Positions 7,322-16,277 of a stretch of 64,000 bases of DNA are shown here, in pieces (the first letter of the stretch is position 1; each line of letters begins with the position of its first letter). This stretch comes from DASQZK01 sp963809925 (GTDB lineage Bacteria > Bacteroidota > Bacteroidia > Bacteroidales > GCA-2748055): contig CAWELH010000009.1 of NCBI GenBank assembly GCA_963809925.1, positions 62,001 to 126,000 of the forward strand, written 5' to 3'. The notes under the pieces are model-generated. The model was given only the letters and a program-made list of their open reading frames with translations. It did not search any database and was not told where the DNA came from. The position numbers and the translations under genes are program-made.

Positions 7322-9391
7322 TCAAAATGAGGGCTTAGCTTCCTTTTCTTCCCAGCCCTGCATGAATAATTCGGCCTGCTGGCAGACGTTTTCTGCGTTA
7401 TATCCCAGTTTCTCATCGAGTACCTCATAGGGTGCTGAAAATCCAAAAGTCTCCATTCCGATAACCATACCTTTGGATCCGACGAGGCCTGCGAGAGTGA
7501 CGGGCAGTCCTGCGGTCAGCCCGATGGTCGGAACAGTTGGAGGGAGGACCATTCTTTGATAAGCCGGATCCTGATCCCGGAAGAGCCCTTCCGATATCGC
7601 GGAAACAACCTGTACCTCTATCTTCATTTTTTCTTCAAGGAGTTTTGCTCCCTCGATCAGCGTAGATACCTCGGAGCCGTTAGCAACGAGGACAAGATCG
7701 GGAATATTCTCTGGTTTTTTAACGATATAGGCGCCCATACTGGCATTCATTGCTTCATTTTTGCGGCTTGAACCTACAGGTGAAGGAAGGTTCTTGATCC
7801 CCTGGCGTGACAGGATCAACGCTGTGGGCGTTTCAGTGTTCTCAAGTGCCATTTTCCATGCTACGGTTGTTTCCGGGCCGTCAGCGGGTCTGAGAACAAG
7901 CATGGATCTCTCACCGTGGTGATTGTGAAGGTGTTCCAGCAGCCTGAGCTGTGCTTCATGTTCCACGGGCTGGTGGGTAGGTCCGTCTTCACCGACCCTG
8001 AAGGCATCGTGTGTCCATACATATTTTACCGGCAGCTTCATAAGAGCTGCCAGTCTGACGGCAGGCTTCATATAATCCGAGAACACGAAAAATGTTCCGC
8101 AAACTGCGATAACACCTCCATGCAGTGCGATACCGTTGGATACCGCGGCCATGGTCAGTTCCGATACGCCTGCCTGGAGAAACGCGCCGGAGAAATCACC
8201 CCTCTGAAGTTCCTTGCTGTTCTTCAGAAAACCATCTGTCTTATCCGAGTTGGAAAGATCGGCCGAAGCAACGATCATATTGTTGATGTGTTTGGCGAAA
8301 TGACCCAGAACAGTTCCTGATGCAGCGCGTGTGGCTACGTTTTCCTTCTGTTCAATTTGCGAAAAATCGAAGTCAGGGATCGCATTACTGAAGTACGAAT
8401 GATATTTCCGGGCCAGTTCGGGGTTCATTTCTTCCCATTCCGTCTGCTTAGCCCTTCTTTCGGCAACCTTAGATTTCTTTTTTCGGACGATCTCGCTGAA
8501 ATATTCCTTAACGTCTGGGAAAATGACAAAGGGATTTTGCGGATCACCACCCAGACCGGCGATGGTCTTTTCGAATGAGGCACCTGCCGCAGAGAGCGGC
8601 TGGCCATGTGTTGAAACCTTGCCTTCAAAGCTCTCTCCTGATTCATCCACAGAACCTTTACCCATAACCGTTTTCCCAATGATTAGGCTCGGCCGGTCCT
8701 CTTCCTTCAGGGCGTTGTCGAGTGCCTGTCGGATTGCATCCTGATCATTTCCGTTGATGGTCACAACATGCCAGTCCCAGGCTTTGTATTTGGCTTCGGT
8801 ATCCTCATGCGTCACGTGGTCCGTGGTTGTGGAGAGCTGTACATCATTCGAATCGTAAAACATGATCAGGTTCCCCAATCCGAGATGGCCTGCCAGTCGT
8901 CCGGCGCCCTGAGATATTTCTTCCTGTACGCCACCATCAGAAATATAAGAATAGATTTTCTGATTGATCCATGAACCAAAACGTGCGGCGAGGAATTTGG
9001 CTGCGATGGCAGCACCGACGGCATTGGTATGGCCCTGGCCCAACGGTCCTGAAGTGTTCTCGACACCACGGTTTACATCCAGCTCGGGATGCCCGGGCGT
9101 AGGACTGCCCCACTGGCGGAAATTGGAAAGTTCATCCATCGAATATTTCCCAAACATAGCAAGGATGGAGTATAGCATCGGTGACATATGCCCGGGATCG
9201 AGAAAGAACCGGTCGCGGTTAGCCCAGGTCATATCGTCAGGGTCAAAGAGGAGGTATTCTGAAAACAGGATGTTGATGAAGTCGGCTCCTCCCATTGCGC
9301 CCCCCGGATGGCCCGAATTGGCTTTCTCCGGCATGGCTGCAGACAGGACCCTGATATTATCTGATGCTGTATTTACAATCGATTTGTTCAT
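7322..9391 (-). CDS. tkt: Transketolase
   Basis: Full-length transketolase (689 residues), a thiamine-diphosphate enzyme moving two-carbon units between sugar phosphates in the non-oxidative pentose phosphate pathway. The N-terminal domain carries KANSGHPGGAMGGADF and the cofactor segment SDGGVQEEISQGAGRLAGHL; the pyrimidine domain carries the acidic LQAGVSELTMAAVSNGIALH; and the C-terminal regulatory domain includes VLVANGSEVSTLIEGAKLL. The site usually read as GDG(x)xxEG is SDGGVQEE here, a variant I recall from other Bacteroidota transketolases and therefore not taken as loss of function. VWTHDAFRVGEDGPTHQPVE matches the substrate-binding loop. It probably starts its own transcript, since the upstream gene at 9644 is divergent. 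Confidence 0.96.
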   Translation of the reverse strand: MNKSIVNTASDNIRVLSAAMPEKANSGHPGGAMGGADFINILFSEYLLFDPDDMTWANRDRFFLDPGHMSPMLYSILAMFGKYSMDELSNFRQWGSPTPGHPELDVNRGVENTSGPLGQGHTNAVGAAIAAKFLAARFGSWINQKIYSYISDGGVQEEISQGAGRLAGHLGLGNLIMFYDSNDVQLSTTTDHVTHEDTEAKYKAWDWHVVTINGNDQDAIRQALDNALKEEDRPSLIIGKTVMGKGSVDESGESFEGKVSTHGQPLSAAGASFEKTIAGLGGDPQNPFVIFPDVKEYFSEIVRKKKSKVAERRAKQTEWEEMNPELARKYHSYFSNAIPDFDFSQIEQKENVATRAASGTVLGHFAKHINNMIVASADLSNSDKTDGFLKNSKELQRGDFSGAFLQAGVSELTMAAVSNGIALHGGVIAVCGTFFVFSDYMKPAVRLAALMKLPVKYVWTHDAFRVGEDGPTHQPVEHEAQLRLLEHLHNHHGERSMLVLRPADGPETTVAWKMALENTETPTALILSRQGIKNLPSPVGSSRKNEAMNASMGAYIVKKPENIPDLVLVANGSEVSTLIEGAKLLEEKMKIEVQVVSAISEGLFRDQDPAYQRMVLPPTVPTIGLTAGLPVTLAGLVGSKGMVIGMETFGFSAPYEVLDEKLGYNAENVCQQAELFMQGWEEKEAKPSF

Positions 9392-9612
9392 AAATGATAG
9401 GCTTGTTTGTTTATGTTTTTTTGAAGTTTGTAAAATTACATTTTTCTTTACTAAAGTTAAAGCCCAATGACAATTTTACCTGCTTCTGAATAACGATGAT
9501 CGGTGTGGGAATATCCGGGTGTATTTAAGGTCATTGCCCCCGATTTTGGACCCGATCGACCAATATGGGAGATATTACCGGGATTTCTTCTCAAAACACA
9601 GTTAAAAAAATG

Positions 9613-9620
9613 TATTTTTG
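9613..9620 (+). promoter_or_regulatory. Bacteroidota -7 promoter element upstream of ychF
   Basis: TATTTTTG matches the Bacteroidota vegetative consensus TAnnTTTG and lies 23 bases before the ychF ATG. An exact TTTG -33 element is not visible at the expected distance. Confidence 0.45.
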
Positions 9621-9643
9621 CAGCTAAATAAAAACAGATTCGT

Positions 9644-10741
9644 ATGGGTCTTCAATGTGGTATTATCGGCGCTGCCAATATAGGAAAAACTACCCTGTTC
9701 AACTGTCTTTCAAATACTAAGGCAGAGTCGAGCAATTATGCCTTCACTTCTAATAAGTCGAACATTGGAGTTGTAAATGTCATTGATCCCCGGCTTGACA
9801 GGCTTGCAGAGCTCGTCAATCCACAGAAAATTGTAACCGCAACGGTTGACATTCTCGATATTCCTGGCCTTACCAGAGGTTCAAGTAAAGGTGAAGGCGT
9901 TGGAAACCAGTTCCTGGGCGACATAAGGAATAGCGATGCCCTCATCCATGTGCTGCGGTGCTTTGATGATGATAAACTGCCGCATATTGAAGGTTCTGTC
10001 AACCCGGTCAGAGACAAAGAAACCGTTGACCTGGAACTGCAGATCAAAGACCTTGAATCGGTTGAAAAGAAAATTCAGCGTCTTGAACGGGTTGCTAAAA
10101 CGGGCGATAAGGATGCTAAACATGGCGTTGAAGTGCTTAAGGTCTTCCATGAGCACCTGGAAAATTTCCAGTCGGCCAGGTCAGCTCAGGTTTCGGACAA
10201 CGACCGCCGCTTCATCGACGATCTCTTTCTGCTCACCAATAAGCCTGTGCTTTATGTGTGTAACGTTGACGTGGCTTCGGCAGTGAACGGGAATGCATAT
10301 GTTGATGCTGTCAGGGAGGCTGTTAAGGATGAAAACACGGAAGTTCTGGTTATCGCTGCAGCACTGGAAGCTGAGATCTCGGAACTTGAAGAGCAGGCTG
10401 ACAGGATGGAATTTCTGTCTGATGTGGGTCTTAAGGAACCGGGAGTGAACAAACTAGTTCGTTCAGCGTACTCCCTTCTCGATCTGCAGTCGTTCTTTAC
10501 AGCCGGGCCAAAGGAAGTCAAGGCCTGGACGATTCACAAAGGTATGACGGCACCCCAGGCCGCCGGCGTGATCCACAGTGACCTGGAACGGGGATTTATT
10601 CGCGCAGAGGTCATCAGATATGATGATTACATAAAGTATAGAACGGAGCATGCCTGCAAAGAGGCAGGAAAACTTGCTCTGGAAGGCAAAAATTATGTGG
10701 TTGGTGACGGGGACGTCCTTCATATCCGGTTTAACGTATAA
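9644..10741 (+). CDS. ychF: YchF/OLA1-family nucleotide-binding protein, divergent N-terminus
   Basis: A 365-residue Obg-family P-loop protein of the YchF/OLA1 type, a ribosome-associated ATPase. Length and the C-terminal TGS-like domain (VKAWTIHKGMTAPQAAGVIH, ending in DGDVLHIRFNV) are typical, as is HVLRCFDDD in the G domain. The nucleotide site is unusual. The P-loop reads GAANIGKT where the family normally has GLPNVGKS; the usual PFCTIEPN segment is AFTSNKSN; switch II is DIPGL; and the base-recognition motif normally NVDE reads NVDV. The P-loop lysine and threonine are present, so nucleotide binding is plausible, but specificity may differ. It stands alone with its own promoter, divergent from transketolase. 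Confidence 0.9.
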   Translation: MGLQCGIIGAANIGKTTLFNCLSNTKAESSNYAFTSNKSNIGVVNVIDPRLDRLAELVNPQKIVTATVDILDIPGLTRGSSKGEGVGNQFLGDIRNSDALIHVLRCFDDDKLPHIEGSVNPVRDKETVDLELQIKDLESVEKKIQRLERVAKTGDKDAKHGVEVLKVFHEHLENFQSARSAQVSDNDRRFIDDLFLLTNKPVLYVCNVDVASAVNGNAYVDAVREAVKDENTEVLVIAAALEAEISELEEQADRMEFLSDVGLKEPGVNKLVRSAYSLLDLQSFFTAGPKEVKAWTIHKGMTAPQAAGVIHSDLERGFIRAEVIRYDDYIKYRTEHACKEAGKLALEGKNYVVGDGDVLHIRFNV

Positions 10742-10811
10742 CAGCAAAGACGGGCAGTGATCCTGTGAAAAGATAAATTCTCCGCTACTGTTTCTACCTG
10801 ATGCCTTTTTA

Positions 10812-10819
10812 TATCTTTG
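10812..10819 (+). promoter_or_regulatory. -7 promoter element for the M14 peptidase gene; decides its start
   Basis: TATCTTTG is an exact TAnnTTTG match. It lies inside the reading frame that would begin at 10801, so transcription would start after that ATG and the ATG at 10837 is the likely start. A TTTC at 10791 is a weak -33 candidate. Confidence 0.5.
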
Positions 10820-10836
10820 TCACAAAACGAGATGCG

Positions 10837-12522
10837 ATGAGAGGCCGGATTCTGATATGCCTTGTTTTTTTCCTTATGAAGGATATCGGGCTTGGTGCCC
10901 AGGTTTCCCGGGATCCTTTGTTCGATGCTTTGAAAGAACGAGGTGAGATATATGTTGTCATGAATACGGGCAAACTAAAAGCTGCGGCTTACCTCCCACC
11001 AGGTGTCAGCATCGACCGGATTAAAGGTGATTCTGTATTTCTGTACTTTCATCCCGCCGATTCAACTTACATACGGGCTCATCTCAGCGACCTGACCCTT
11101 CTGGTACCACCTTCAGAAAAAACGATCCCACACATGGCTGCCGGTCCTGATGAAGTACTAAATGGTACAGCCTATCCAACCTGGAACCAATACCTGGAGA
11201 TCATGGAATACTTCGCCGATACATGGCCTGAGATCTGTACCATCGATACCATCGGTGTCACTCCCCGGGGCAGATTAATCCTGGCGGCGGTACTTAATGG
11301 TGGTCATTATCAACGTGGTACGGTACCTGAAGTATTTTATACATCTTCCATCCATGGCGACGAAGTGACGGGCTACTCTCTTATGTTAAGGTTAATAAAC
11401 TACCTGCTTACGGGAAATACCCTCCCCGACATCGAAGATATTTATAGGGATAAGATCATTGTTATTAATCCGCTGTCGAACCCTGATGGTACATACTATG
11501 AATCGGATACAACCATTTTTGGCGCCATAAGGGCTAACTCCAACCTTGCCGACCTAAACCGTAACTATCCCGATCCAAAGAATGGTGATCACCCCGACGG
11601 CCGTAACTGGCAACCTGAAAACATAGCGATGATGGATTACATGGGAACCAATCCGCCTGCTCTCTCGGCAAATTTCCATGGAGGTGCCGAAGTTTTCAAT
11701 TATCCCTTCGATACGTGGGTAGACCGGCATGCAGATGACGAGTGGTTCATGTTTATCGGCCATGAATATGCCGATACTGCCAGCAAGACTCAAAGCTCAT
11801 ACATGAATGATCTTAACAACGGGATTACCGATGGATTTGACTGGTACGAAGTACACGGGGGAAGACAGGATTATGTCACCTGGTTTTTATTCGGACGTGA
11901 AGTTACTATTGAGCTATCTGAAGAAAAAATGCCGCCCGCAAACCAGCTGAATTCGTTCTGGGATCTCAACAGGGCGTCGATGCTGAACCTTATCCGGCAG
12001 TCGAATTATGGATTGTACGGGCATGTAACCGATGCAGTGAACGGAAAAGGCGTAGAAGCTACGATTTCAATACCGGAGCATGACCGATTGCATTCTGAAA
12101 TACAATGCCGGAAAGATGGCAGCTTTACAAGGTTCCTTATCAGTGGAACCTATTCCTTGACCATATCTGCAGACGGTTATGTAACTTTGGAGACCGACCC
12201 AACTACGATTGAAAATTATTTAAGGACGGAGATCAATGTGGCATTGGATCCATTGGCCACGGAGAGTGAATACTCGGCCAAAACCGATCCCAATCCCTTC
12301 TACGATGAGTTTAGCCTTATCATTCACAGCCTGGATGAAGATTACGTTTATACCAGCATATATTCCATGCAGGGCATTCTTCTCGACGAGCGTTTTTTCC
12401 TGATGGAGAGAGGTAGGAACGAGTTCAGCATTTCACCCCATATTGGTTCACCCGGAATGTATGTTCTCGTTCTGCGATCGGAACATTTCAATTCACGACT
12501 TAAGATTATCAAAGGAAAGTAA
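10837..12522 (+). CDS. Secreted M14-family zinc carboxypeptidase with type A-like T9SS C-terminus
   Basis: An exported metallopeptidase of about 561 residues. The start at 10837 gives a signal peptide (RILICLVFFLMKDIGLGAQ) and agrees with the promoter at 10812. The M14 catalytic set is complete in the expected order: His173 and Glu176 in SIHGDEVTGY, the arginine/asparagine region LNRNYPDPKNGDHPDGRNW, His281 in NFHGGAEVFN and the general base Glu359 in TIELSEEK. A carboxypeptidase-regulatory-like beta domain follows (YGLYGHVTDAVNGKGVEATI). The last 80 residues, with NPFYDEF, GRNEFSI and GMYVLVLRSE ending in RLKIIKGK, resemble a type A T9SS sorting domain, so surface display or release is likely. 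Substrate preference is unknown. Confidence 0.92.
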   Translation: MRGRILICLVFFLMKDIGLGAQVSRDPLFDALKERGEIYVVMNTGKLKAAAYLPPGVSIDRIKGDSVFLYFHPADSTYIRAHLSDLTLLVPPSEKTIPHMAAGPDEVLNGTAYPTWNQYLEIMEYFADTWPEICTIDTIGVTPRGRLILAAVLNGGHYQRGTVPEVFYTSSIHGDEVTGYSLMLRLINYLLTGNTLPDIEDIYRDKIIVINPLSNPDGTYYESDTTIFGAIRANSNLADLNRNYPDPKNGDHPDGRNWQPENIAMMDYMGTNPPALSANFHGGAEVFNYPFDTWVDRHADDEWFMFIGHEYADTASKTQSSYMNDLNNGITDGFDWYEVHGGRQDYVTWFLFGREVTIELSEEKMPPANQLNSFWDLNRASMLNLIRQSNYGLYGHVTDAVNGKGVEATISIPEHDRLHSEIQCRKDGSFTRFLISGTYSLTISADGYVTLETDPTTIENYLRTEINVALDPLATESEYSAKTDPNPFYDEFSLIIHSLDEDYVYTSIYSMQGILLDERFFLMERGRNEFSISPHIGSPGMYVLVLRSEHFNSRLKIIKGK

Positions 12523-12768
12523 TCGGATGATAAATAACCTGCCTGTTTATCATAATAAATTTACTGAAATAAAGTTTTTACCGGAGAGGAGAATATCTTT
12601 CCACATCATTGCCTGAACGGGTAAGCTTTTTTGCCCTGAATAATTGTTATTAAAAGCTGAAAAAGATTTTTGATCTCCTGAAACCTGGTGATTACTTTTG
12701 AACACTGAAAAACTACCGGTGAGTGGAAGATATTTGTGTTTTTTAAAAGAAGATATATGATAGAGCGT

Positions 12769-14406
12769 ATGAAAATAGTTTTTGCATCACTTCTTTTCTT
12801 TGCATCTGTGTGTGAACTAAATGCCCAGGACAGGATCATTCCATCAGAAAAGCCAAAGCTAATTGTCGGCATCCAGGTTTCCGGCATGAGATATGATTAC
12901 CTCGTTCGGTACTGGGACAAATTTGGAGACGGGGGTTTTAAAAAGCTTGTAAACAAAGGCACAGTTTGCAAAAATGCACATCACGATTACCTGGTTCCAG
13001 AATCGGGAAGTGGATATGCCAGCATCGCTACAGGAACCTATCCGGATGTCCACGGCGTTGTATCGAACTACTGGTACGACCGCCTCAAGGAAAAGATCAC
13101 GTATTGCGTGGAGGATGAAAAAACAGAAACCATAGGCGGAAGCTTTGGTGAAGGAAAATATTCTCCAGAAAAACTTATGGTCAGCACCATCTCCGATGAG
13201 CTCAAACTCGCCGGGCAGTTTAAATCAAAAGTAATTTCCATAAGCCTTGACCCGGTAGGTGCGATCATCTCCGGAGGTCATACTGCAGACGGGTGCTATT
13301 GGTATGATAACGTTAGCGGACGTTGGATCACAAGTAGTTATTATGTCGACAGTCTTCCTCATTGGGTGCAGGACTTTAACGATAAAAAACTAGCCGACCT
13401 GTACCTCACAAAAACGTGGGAAACATCACTTCCTGCCGATCAATATAATGCAAGCCTTCCTGATACAAGCTGGATAGAAAAGGGCTTCAACGGTCAGCAC
13501 ACTTTCCCCTATGATCTGGATAAACTAAGTCATCCAAAACGTAACACGGTCCGATTTGATCTCCTGAAGGAGACTCCGTTCGGAAACACCTATACCGCAG
13601 ATTTTGTAGCTTCCGCCGTGGTGAACGAGAAACTTGGGAAAGACGATGTCACCGACTGGCTGAATGTCATTTTCGCAGCCAATGCCTATGCCGGGGAATA
13701 TTTTTCCTCGCGGTCGGTAGAGATTGAGGATATGTACCTGCGACTTGACAATGACATCGAACACTTTCTTGATTTTCTCGACAGAGAGGTGGGACTTAAG
13801 AACGTGCTGATTTACATTACAGCCGACAATGCCTCGGCAAATGAACCGGCATATCTCGCAGGAAATAGTATGCCTACAGGATCATTCAACTATAATGCCG
13901 CCCTTTCGCTGCTTAAGACTTACCTAAATGTCATTTATGGAAGTGGCGACTGGGTGAAATTTTACTATGCACAGCAGATTTATCTGAACAGGATACTTAT
14001 TGAAGATTCACGCTTATCCATTCCGGAATTCCAGGACAGGGTTGCTAACTTTATGGTGCAATTTGAAGGCGTGTCCAATGCATTGACGGCCAGTGATCTC
14101 GTGAAGAATAATTATACCAGGGGTAATTTCAGCAGCATTCAGAAAAGTTATAATCAGAAACGCTCCGGGGATGTGTTGTTGTATCTCACACCGGGATGGA
14201 TTGAGAAAGGTATTGATCGGCAGTATGCTTCAACTATACACTACGATTCTCATGTTCCACTGATATGGTATGGGTGGAAAATTGGCAGGGATGAGATATC
14301 ACGCCGCGTCTCCGTAACCGATATAATGCCAACCATCGCAAATTTTTTAAATATTTCAAGCCCGGCCGGGATGCAGGGAAGTATTATTAACGAATTGACG
14401 GAATAG
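12769..14406 (+). CDS. Alkaline-phosphatase-superfamily (PafA-like) protein, catalytic residues mostly lost
   Basis: A secreted protein of about 545 residues that aligns along its length with Bacteroidota type I phosphodiesterase/PafA-like alkaline phosphatases (RYDYLVRYWDKFGDGGFKKL, GVVSNYWYD, VEIEDMYLRLDNDIEHFL, TVTD-like end SVTDIMPTIANFL). Starting at 12769 gives the signal peptide KIVFASLLFFASVCELNAQ and puts residues in near PafA register. Against PafA as I remember it, the metal ligand Asp38 is Ser, the nucleophile Thr79 is Ser, Lys162 and Arg164 are Asp and Val, the Asp305/His309 pair is Ala/Glu, and the DHG histidine is Asn. Asn100, one Asp (353) and a C-terminal His (495) remain. 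The frame is intact. It is probably a non-catalytic binding protein; its role is unknown. An upstream ATG at 12736 is less likely. Confidence 0.85.
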   Translation: MKIVFASLLFFASVCELNAQDRIIPSEKPKLIVGIQVSGMRYDYLVRYWDKFGDGGFKKLVNKGTVCKNAHHDYLVPESGSGYASIATGTYPDVHGVVSNYWYDRLKEKITYCVEDEKTETIGGSFGEGKYSPEKLMVSTISDELKLAGQFKSKVISISLDPVGAIISGGHTADGCYWYDNVSGRWITSSYYVDSLPHWVQDFNDKKLADLYLTKTWETSLPADQYNASLPDTSWIEKGFNGQHTFPYDLDKLSHPKRNTVRFDLLKETPFGNTYTADFVASAVVNEKLGKDDVTDWLNVIFAANAYAGEYFSSRSVEIEDMYLRLDNDIEHFLDFLDREVGLKNVLIYITADNASANEPAYLAGNSMPTGSFNYNAALSLLKTYLNVIYGSGDWVKFYYAQQIYLNRILIEDSRLSIPEFQDRVANFMVQFEGVSNALTASDLVKNNYTRGNFSSIQKSYNQKRSGDVLLYLTPGWIEKGIDRQYASTIHYDSHVPLIWYGWKIGRDEISRRVSVTDIMPTIANFLNISSPAGMQGSIINELTE

Positions 14407-14493
14407 TATTTTTGTCTCTCCGTCTAAATGAACTTTTATCAGGAAATCCGGGTATTATTACTGACGTTGTTGGCGCATTGACTGTCATCTGCT

Positions 14494-14514
14494 TGTCAGA
14501 TACTGATTCTGACA
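14494..14514. repeat. Short inverted repeat between the PafA-like and S8 peptidase genes
   Basis: TGTCAGA and TCTGACA are perfect 7-base arms around a 7-base loop, 47 bases before the peptidase start. There is no T-run, so it is a weak candidate operator or 5' leader hairpin and not a terminator. Confidence 0.3.
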
Positions 14515-14560
14515 TCATTCTGACCTGTTTTGAAAGAAGAGTACTTTATAAACGGAACAC

Positions 14561-16273
14561 ATGTTTCAAAGGCGATTGCTACTGATTTTTCTTACTGCGC
14601 TTCTTTGCCAGGGTCTTTTTCCACAGCAAAAATATTGGGTAAGTTTTAAAGACAAGCCAGGCGTTGCCTTTAATCCATATCACTACTTTGATGCAAGGAC
14701 CATAGAAAAAAGGATAAGGCTGGGCATACCCCTTGTGATGGAGACAGACTTGCCCTTGAATGCAGACTACCTTGGTCAGGTAAATAAAATAGCAAGCGTT
14801 TCTTCCGAAAGCCGATGGTTGAATGCTGTGGCAGTAGGACTTTCAGATAGCCAGCTGAGGGCCGTGAAAGAGCTGCCCTGTGTGATTGATGTTACCCCGG
14901 TTGAAACATTCCCGGTAAGGGCTGGAAGTAAAAATGTCATGAAACGGACTGATTATGATGTCGCAACAATACGAAAACAGACGGATGTCATGGGAGGAGA
15001 GTTGTTTTCTGCAGGAGGCATTGACGGGGCAGGGGTACGGATTGCCGTCCTCGATGCCGGTTTCCCAGGGGTCGATACCTTGCCTGAATTCCGTCATCTG
15101 CGGAATGAAGGACGGATCATTGATACCTGGGATTTTGTAAAGAACCGCCGGAATGTATTCGCGTATAATTCTCATGGCACCGGTGTTTTGTGTTGCATTG
15201 CTGGAGATCTTGACAGTTTGAAGACAGGGCTAGGGACAGGTGCTGAATTTCTTCTTGCCCGGACCGAGGTGGAAGCCGAGATTTTTTCCGAAGAAGAAAA
15301 CTGGTTTGCTGCCATTGAATGGGCAGACAAAAATGGCGCCGATATCATAAACAGCTCCCTTGGATATACCTTTAACCGTTACTTTCCACAACAGATGGAC
15401 GGGAAATCCACGTATGTAAGCAGGATGGCAAATGTTGCAGCAGGCAAAGGTCTGCTTGTCATCAATGCTGCCGGAAACGATGGCGACAATGACTGGGAGG
15501 TGATCGGTGCTCCTGCCGATGCAGACAGCGTACTCACTGTTGGCGGGATTGATAGTGAAACCGGAATTCACATTGGGTTTAGCTCCTACGGACCAACTTA
15601 TGACGGCAGACTGAAGCCGAATGTCAGTGCATTTGGCGACGTATACACCGCAGGAAAACATGGTGAATTAAAATATGAATATGGAACTTCCTTTGCAGCG
15701 CCCCTTGTAACGGGTTTTGCCGCCTGCGTGATGCAGATGCATCCGGACTGGGATAATATGAAGGTTTTCAGTGAAATAGAAAAATCAGGTCATCTATTTC
15801 CGTACTATGATTATGCACACGGATATGGTATTCCCCAGGCTTCCTATTTTTTTGGAGCGGTCAAGGGGCAAACGCCCACATTCTCCATGAGCAGGGAACC
15901 CACCGGTCTTACCATTACTTTATCCCAATTTCACCAGGAGACCGGAAGAATTACAGATTCGGGAAAAGATGGTCTGGTTGGCAACAGTTCGGGAAATGGT
16001 AAAAAATGGATTCTTCTAAACAACGATACCATCGCCATTGTTAAACATAACAACCATGAACTTTTTGAACATTTCCCGCAGGAACATTTTTATATCCCAG
16101 ATGACAATTACCTTTACTATCACTTTGCTGACAGAAACTCCGGAAAAGTCCGGTATTATGCAGTGGTAGATATGGAAGATGCCGGATCCTATTCCATAGA
16201 TCTCGATGATATGAAAAATGACGAAATTCTGAAAATTTATTTCAGGGGGTACACACAAAGCTTTTCACAATAA
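14561..16273 (+). CDS. Secreted subtilisin-like S8 serine peptidase
   Basis: A 570-residue exported subtilase. A signal peptide (LLLIFLTALLCQGLFPQQ) is followed by a propeptide-like region containing YWVSFKDKPG and FDARTIEKRIRLGI, a start shared by many Bacteroidota S8 peptidases. The catalytic triad is intact: Asp165 in IAVLDAGFPG, His205 in SHGTGV and Ser377 in GTSFAAPLVTG, with the oxyanion-hole Asn in NAAGND. After the catalytic domain there are about 165 residues of beta-rich sequence. I see no type A or type B T9SS sorting domain at the C-terminus, so export beyond the periplasm is uncertain. It is followed after only 4 bases by a probable outer-membrane protein gene, suggesting co-transcription. 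Confidence 0.92.
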   Translation: MFQRRLLLIFLTALLCQGLFPQQKYWVSFKDKPGVAFNPYHYFDARTIEKRIRLGIPLVMETDLPLNADYLGQVNKIASVSSESRWLNAVAVGLSDSQLRAVKELPCVIDVTPVETFPVRAGSKNVMKRTDYDVATIRKQTDVMGGELFSAGGIDGAGVRIAVLDAGFPGVDTLPEFRHLRNEGRIIDTWDFVKNRRNVFAYNSHGTGVLCCIAGDLDSLKTGLGTGAEFLLARTEVEAEIFSEEENWFAAIEWADKNGADIINSSLGYTFNRYFPQQMDGKSTYVSRMANVAAGKGLLVINAAGNDGDNDWEVIGAPADADSVLTVGGIDSETGIHIGFSSYGPTYDGRLKPNVSAFGDVYTAGKHGELKYEYGTSFAAPLVTGFAACVMQMHPDWDNMKVFSEIEKSGHLFPYYDYAHGYGIPQASYFFGAVKGQTPTFSMSREPTGLTITLSQFHQETGRITDSGKDGLVGNSSGNGKKWILLNNDTIAIVKHNNHELFEHFPQEHFYIPDDNYLYYHFADRNSGKVRYYAVVDMEDAGSYSIDLDDMKNDEILKIYFRGYTQSFSQ

Positions 16274-16277
16274 TACC

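Noticed and set aside
7322..9391. Defective cofactor site in transketolase (SDGG in place of GDG)
   Set aside because: The variant is one I recall in other Bacteroidota transketolases and all other motifs are intact.
12527..12553. AT-rich hairpin after the M14 peptidase gene as a terminator
   Set aside because: ATGATAAA pairs with TTTATCAT but the stem is weak and no T-run follows.
12769..14406. Pseudogene call for the PafA-like gene
   Set aside because: Key residues are lost but the reading frame, signal peptide and overall fold signatures are intact, so a functional non-enzymatic protein is more likely.
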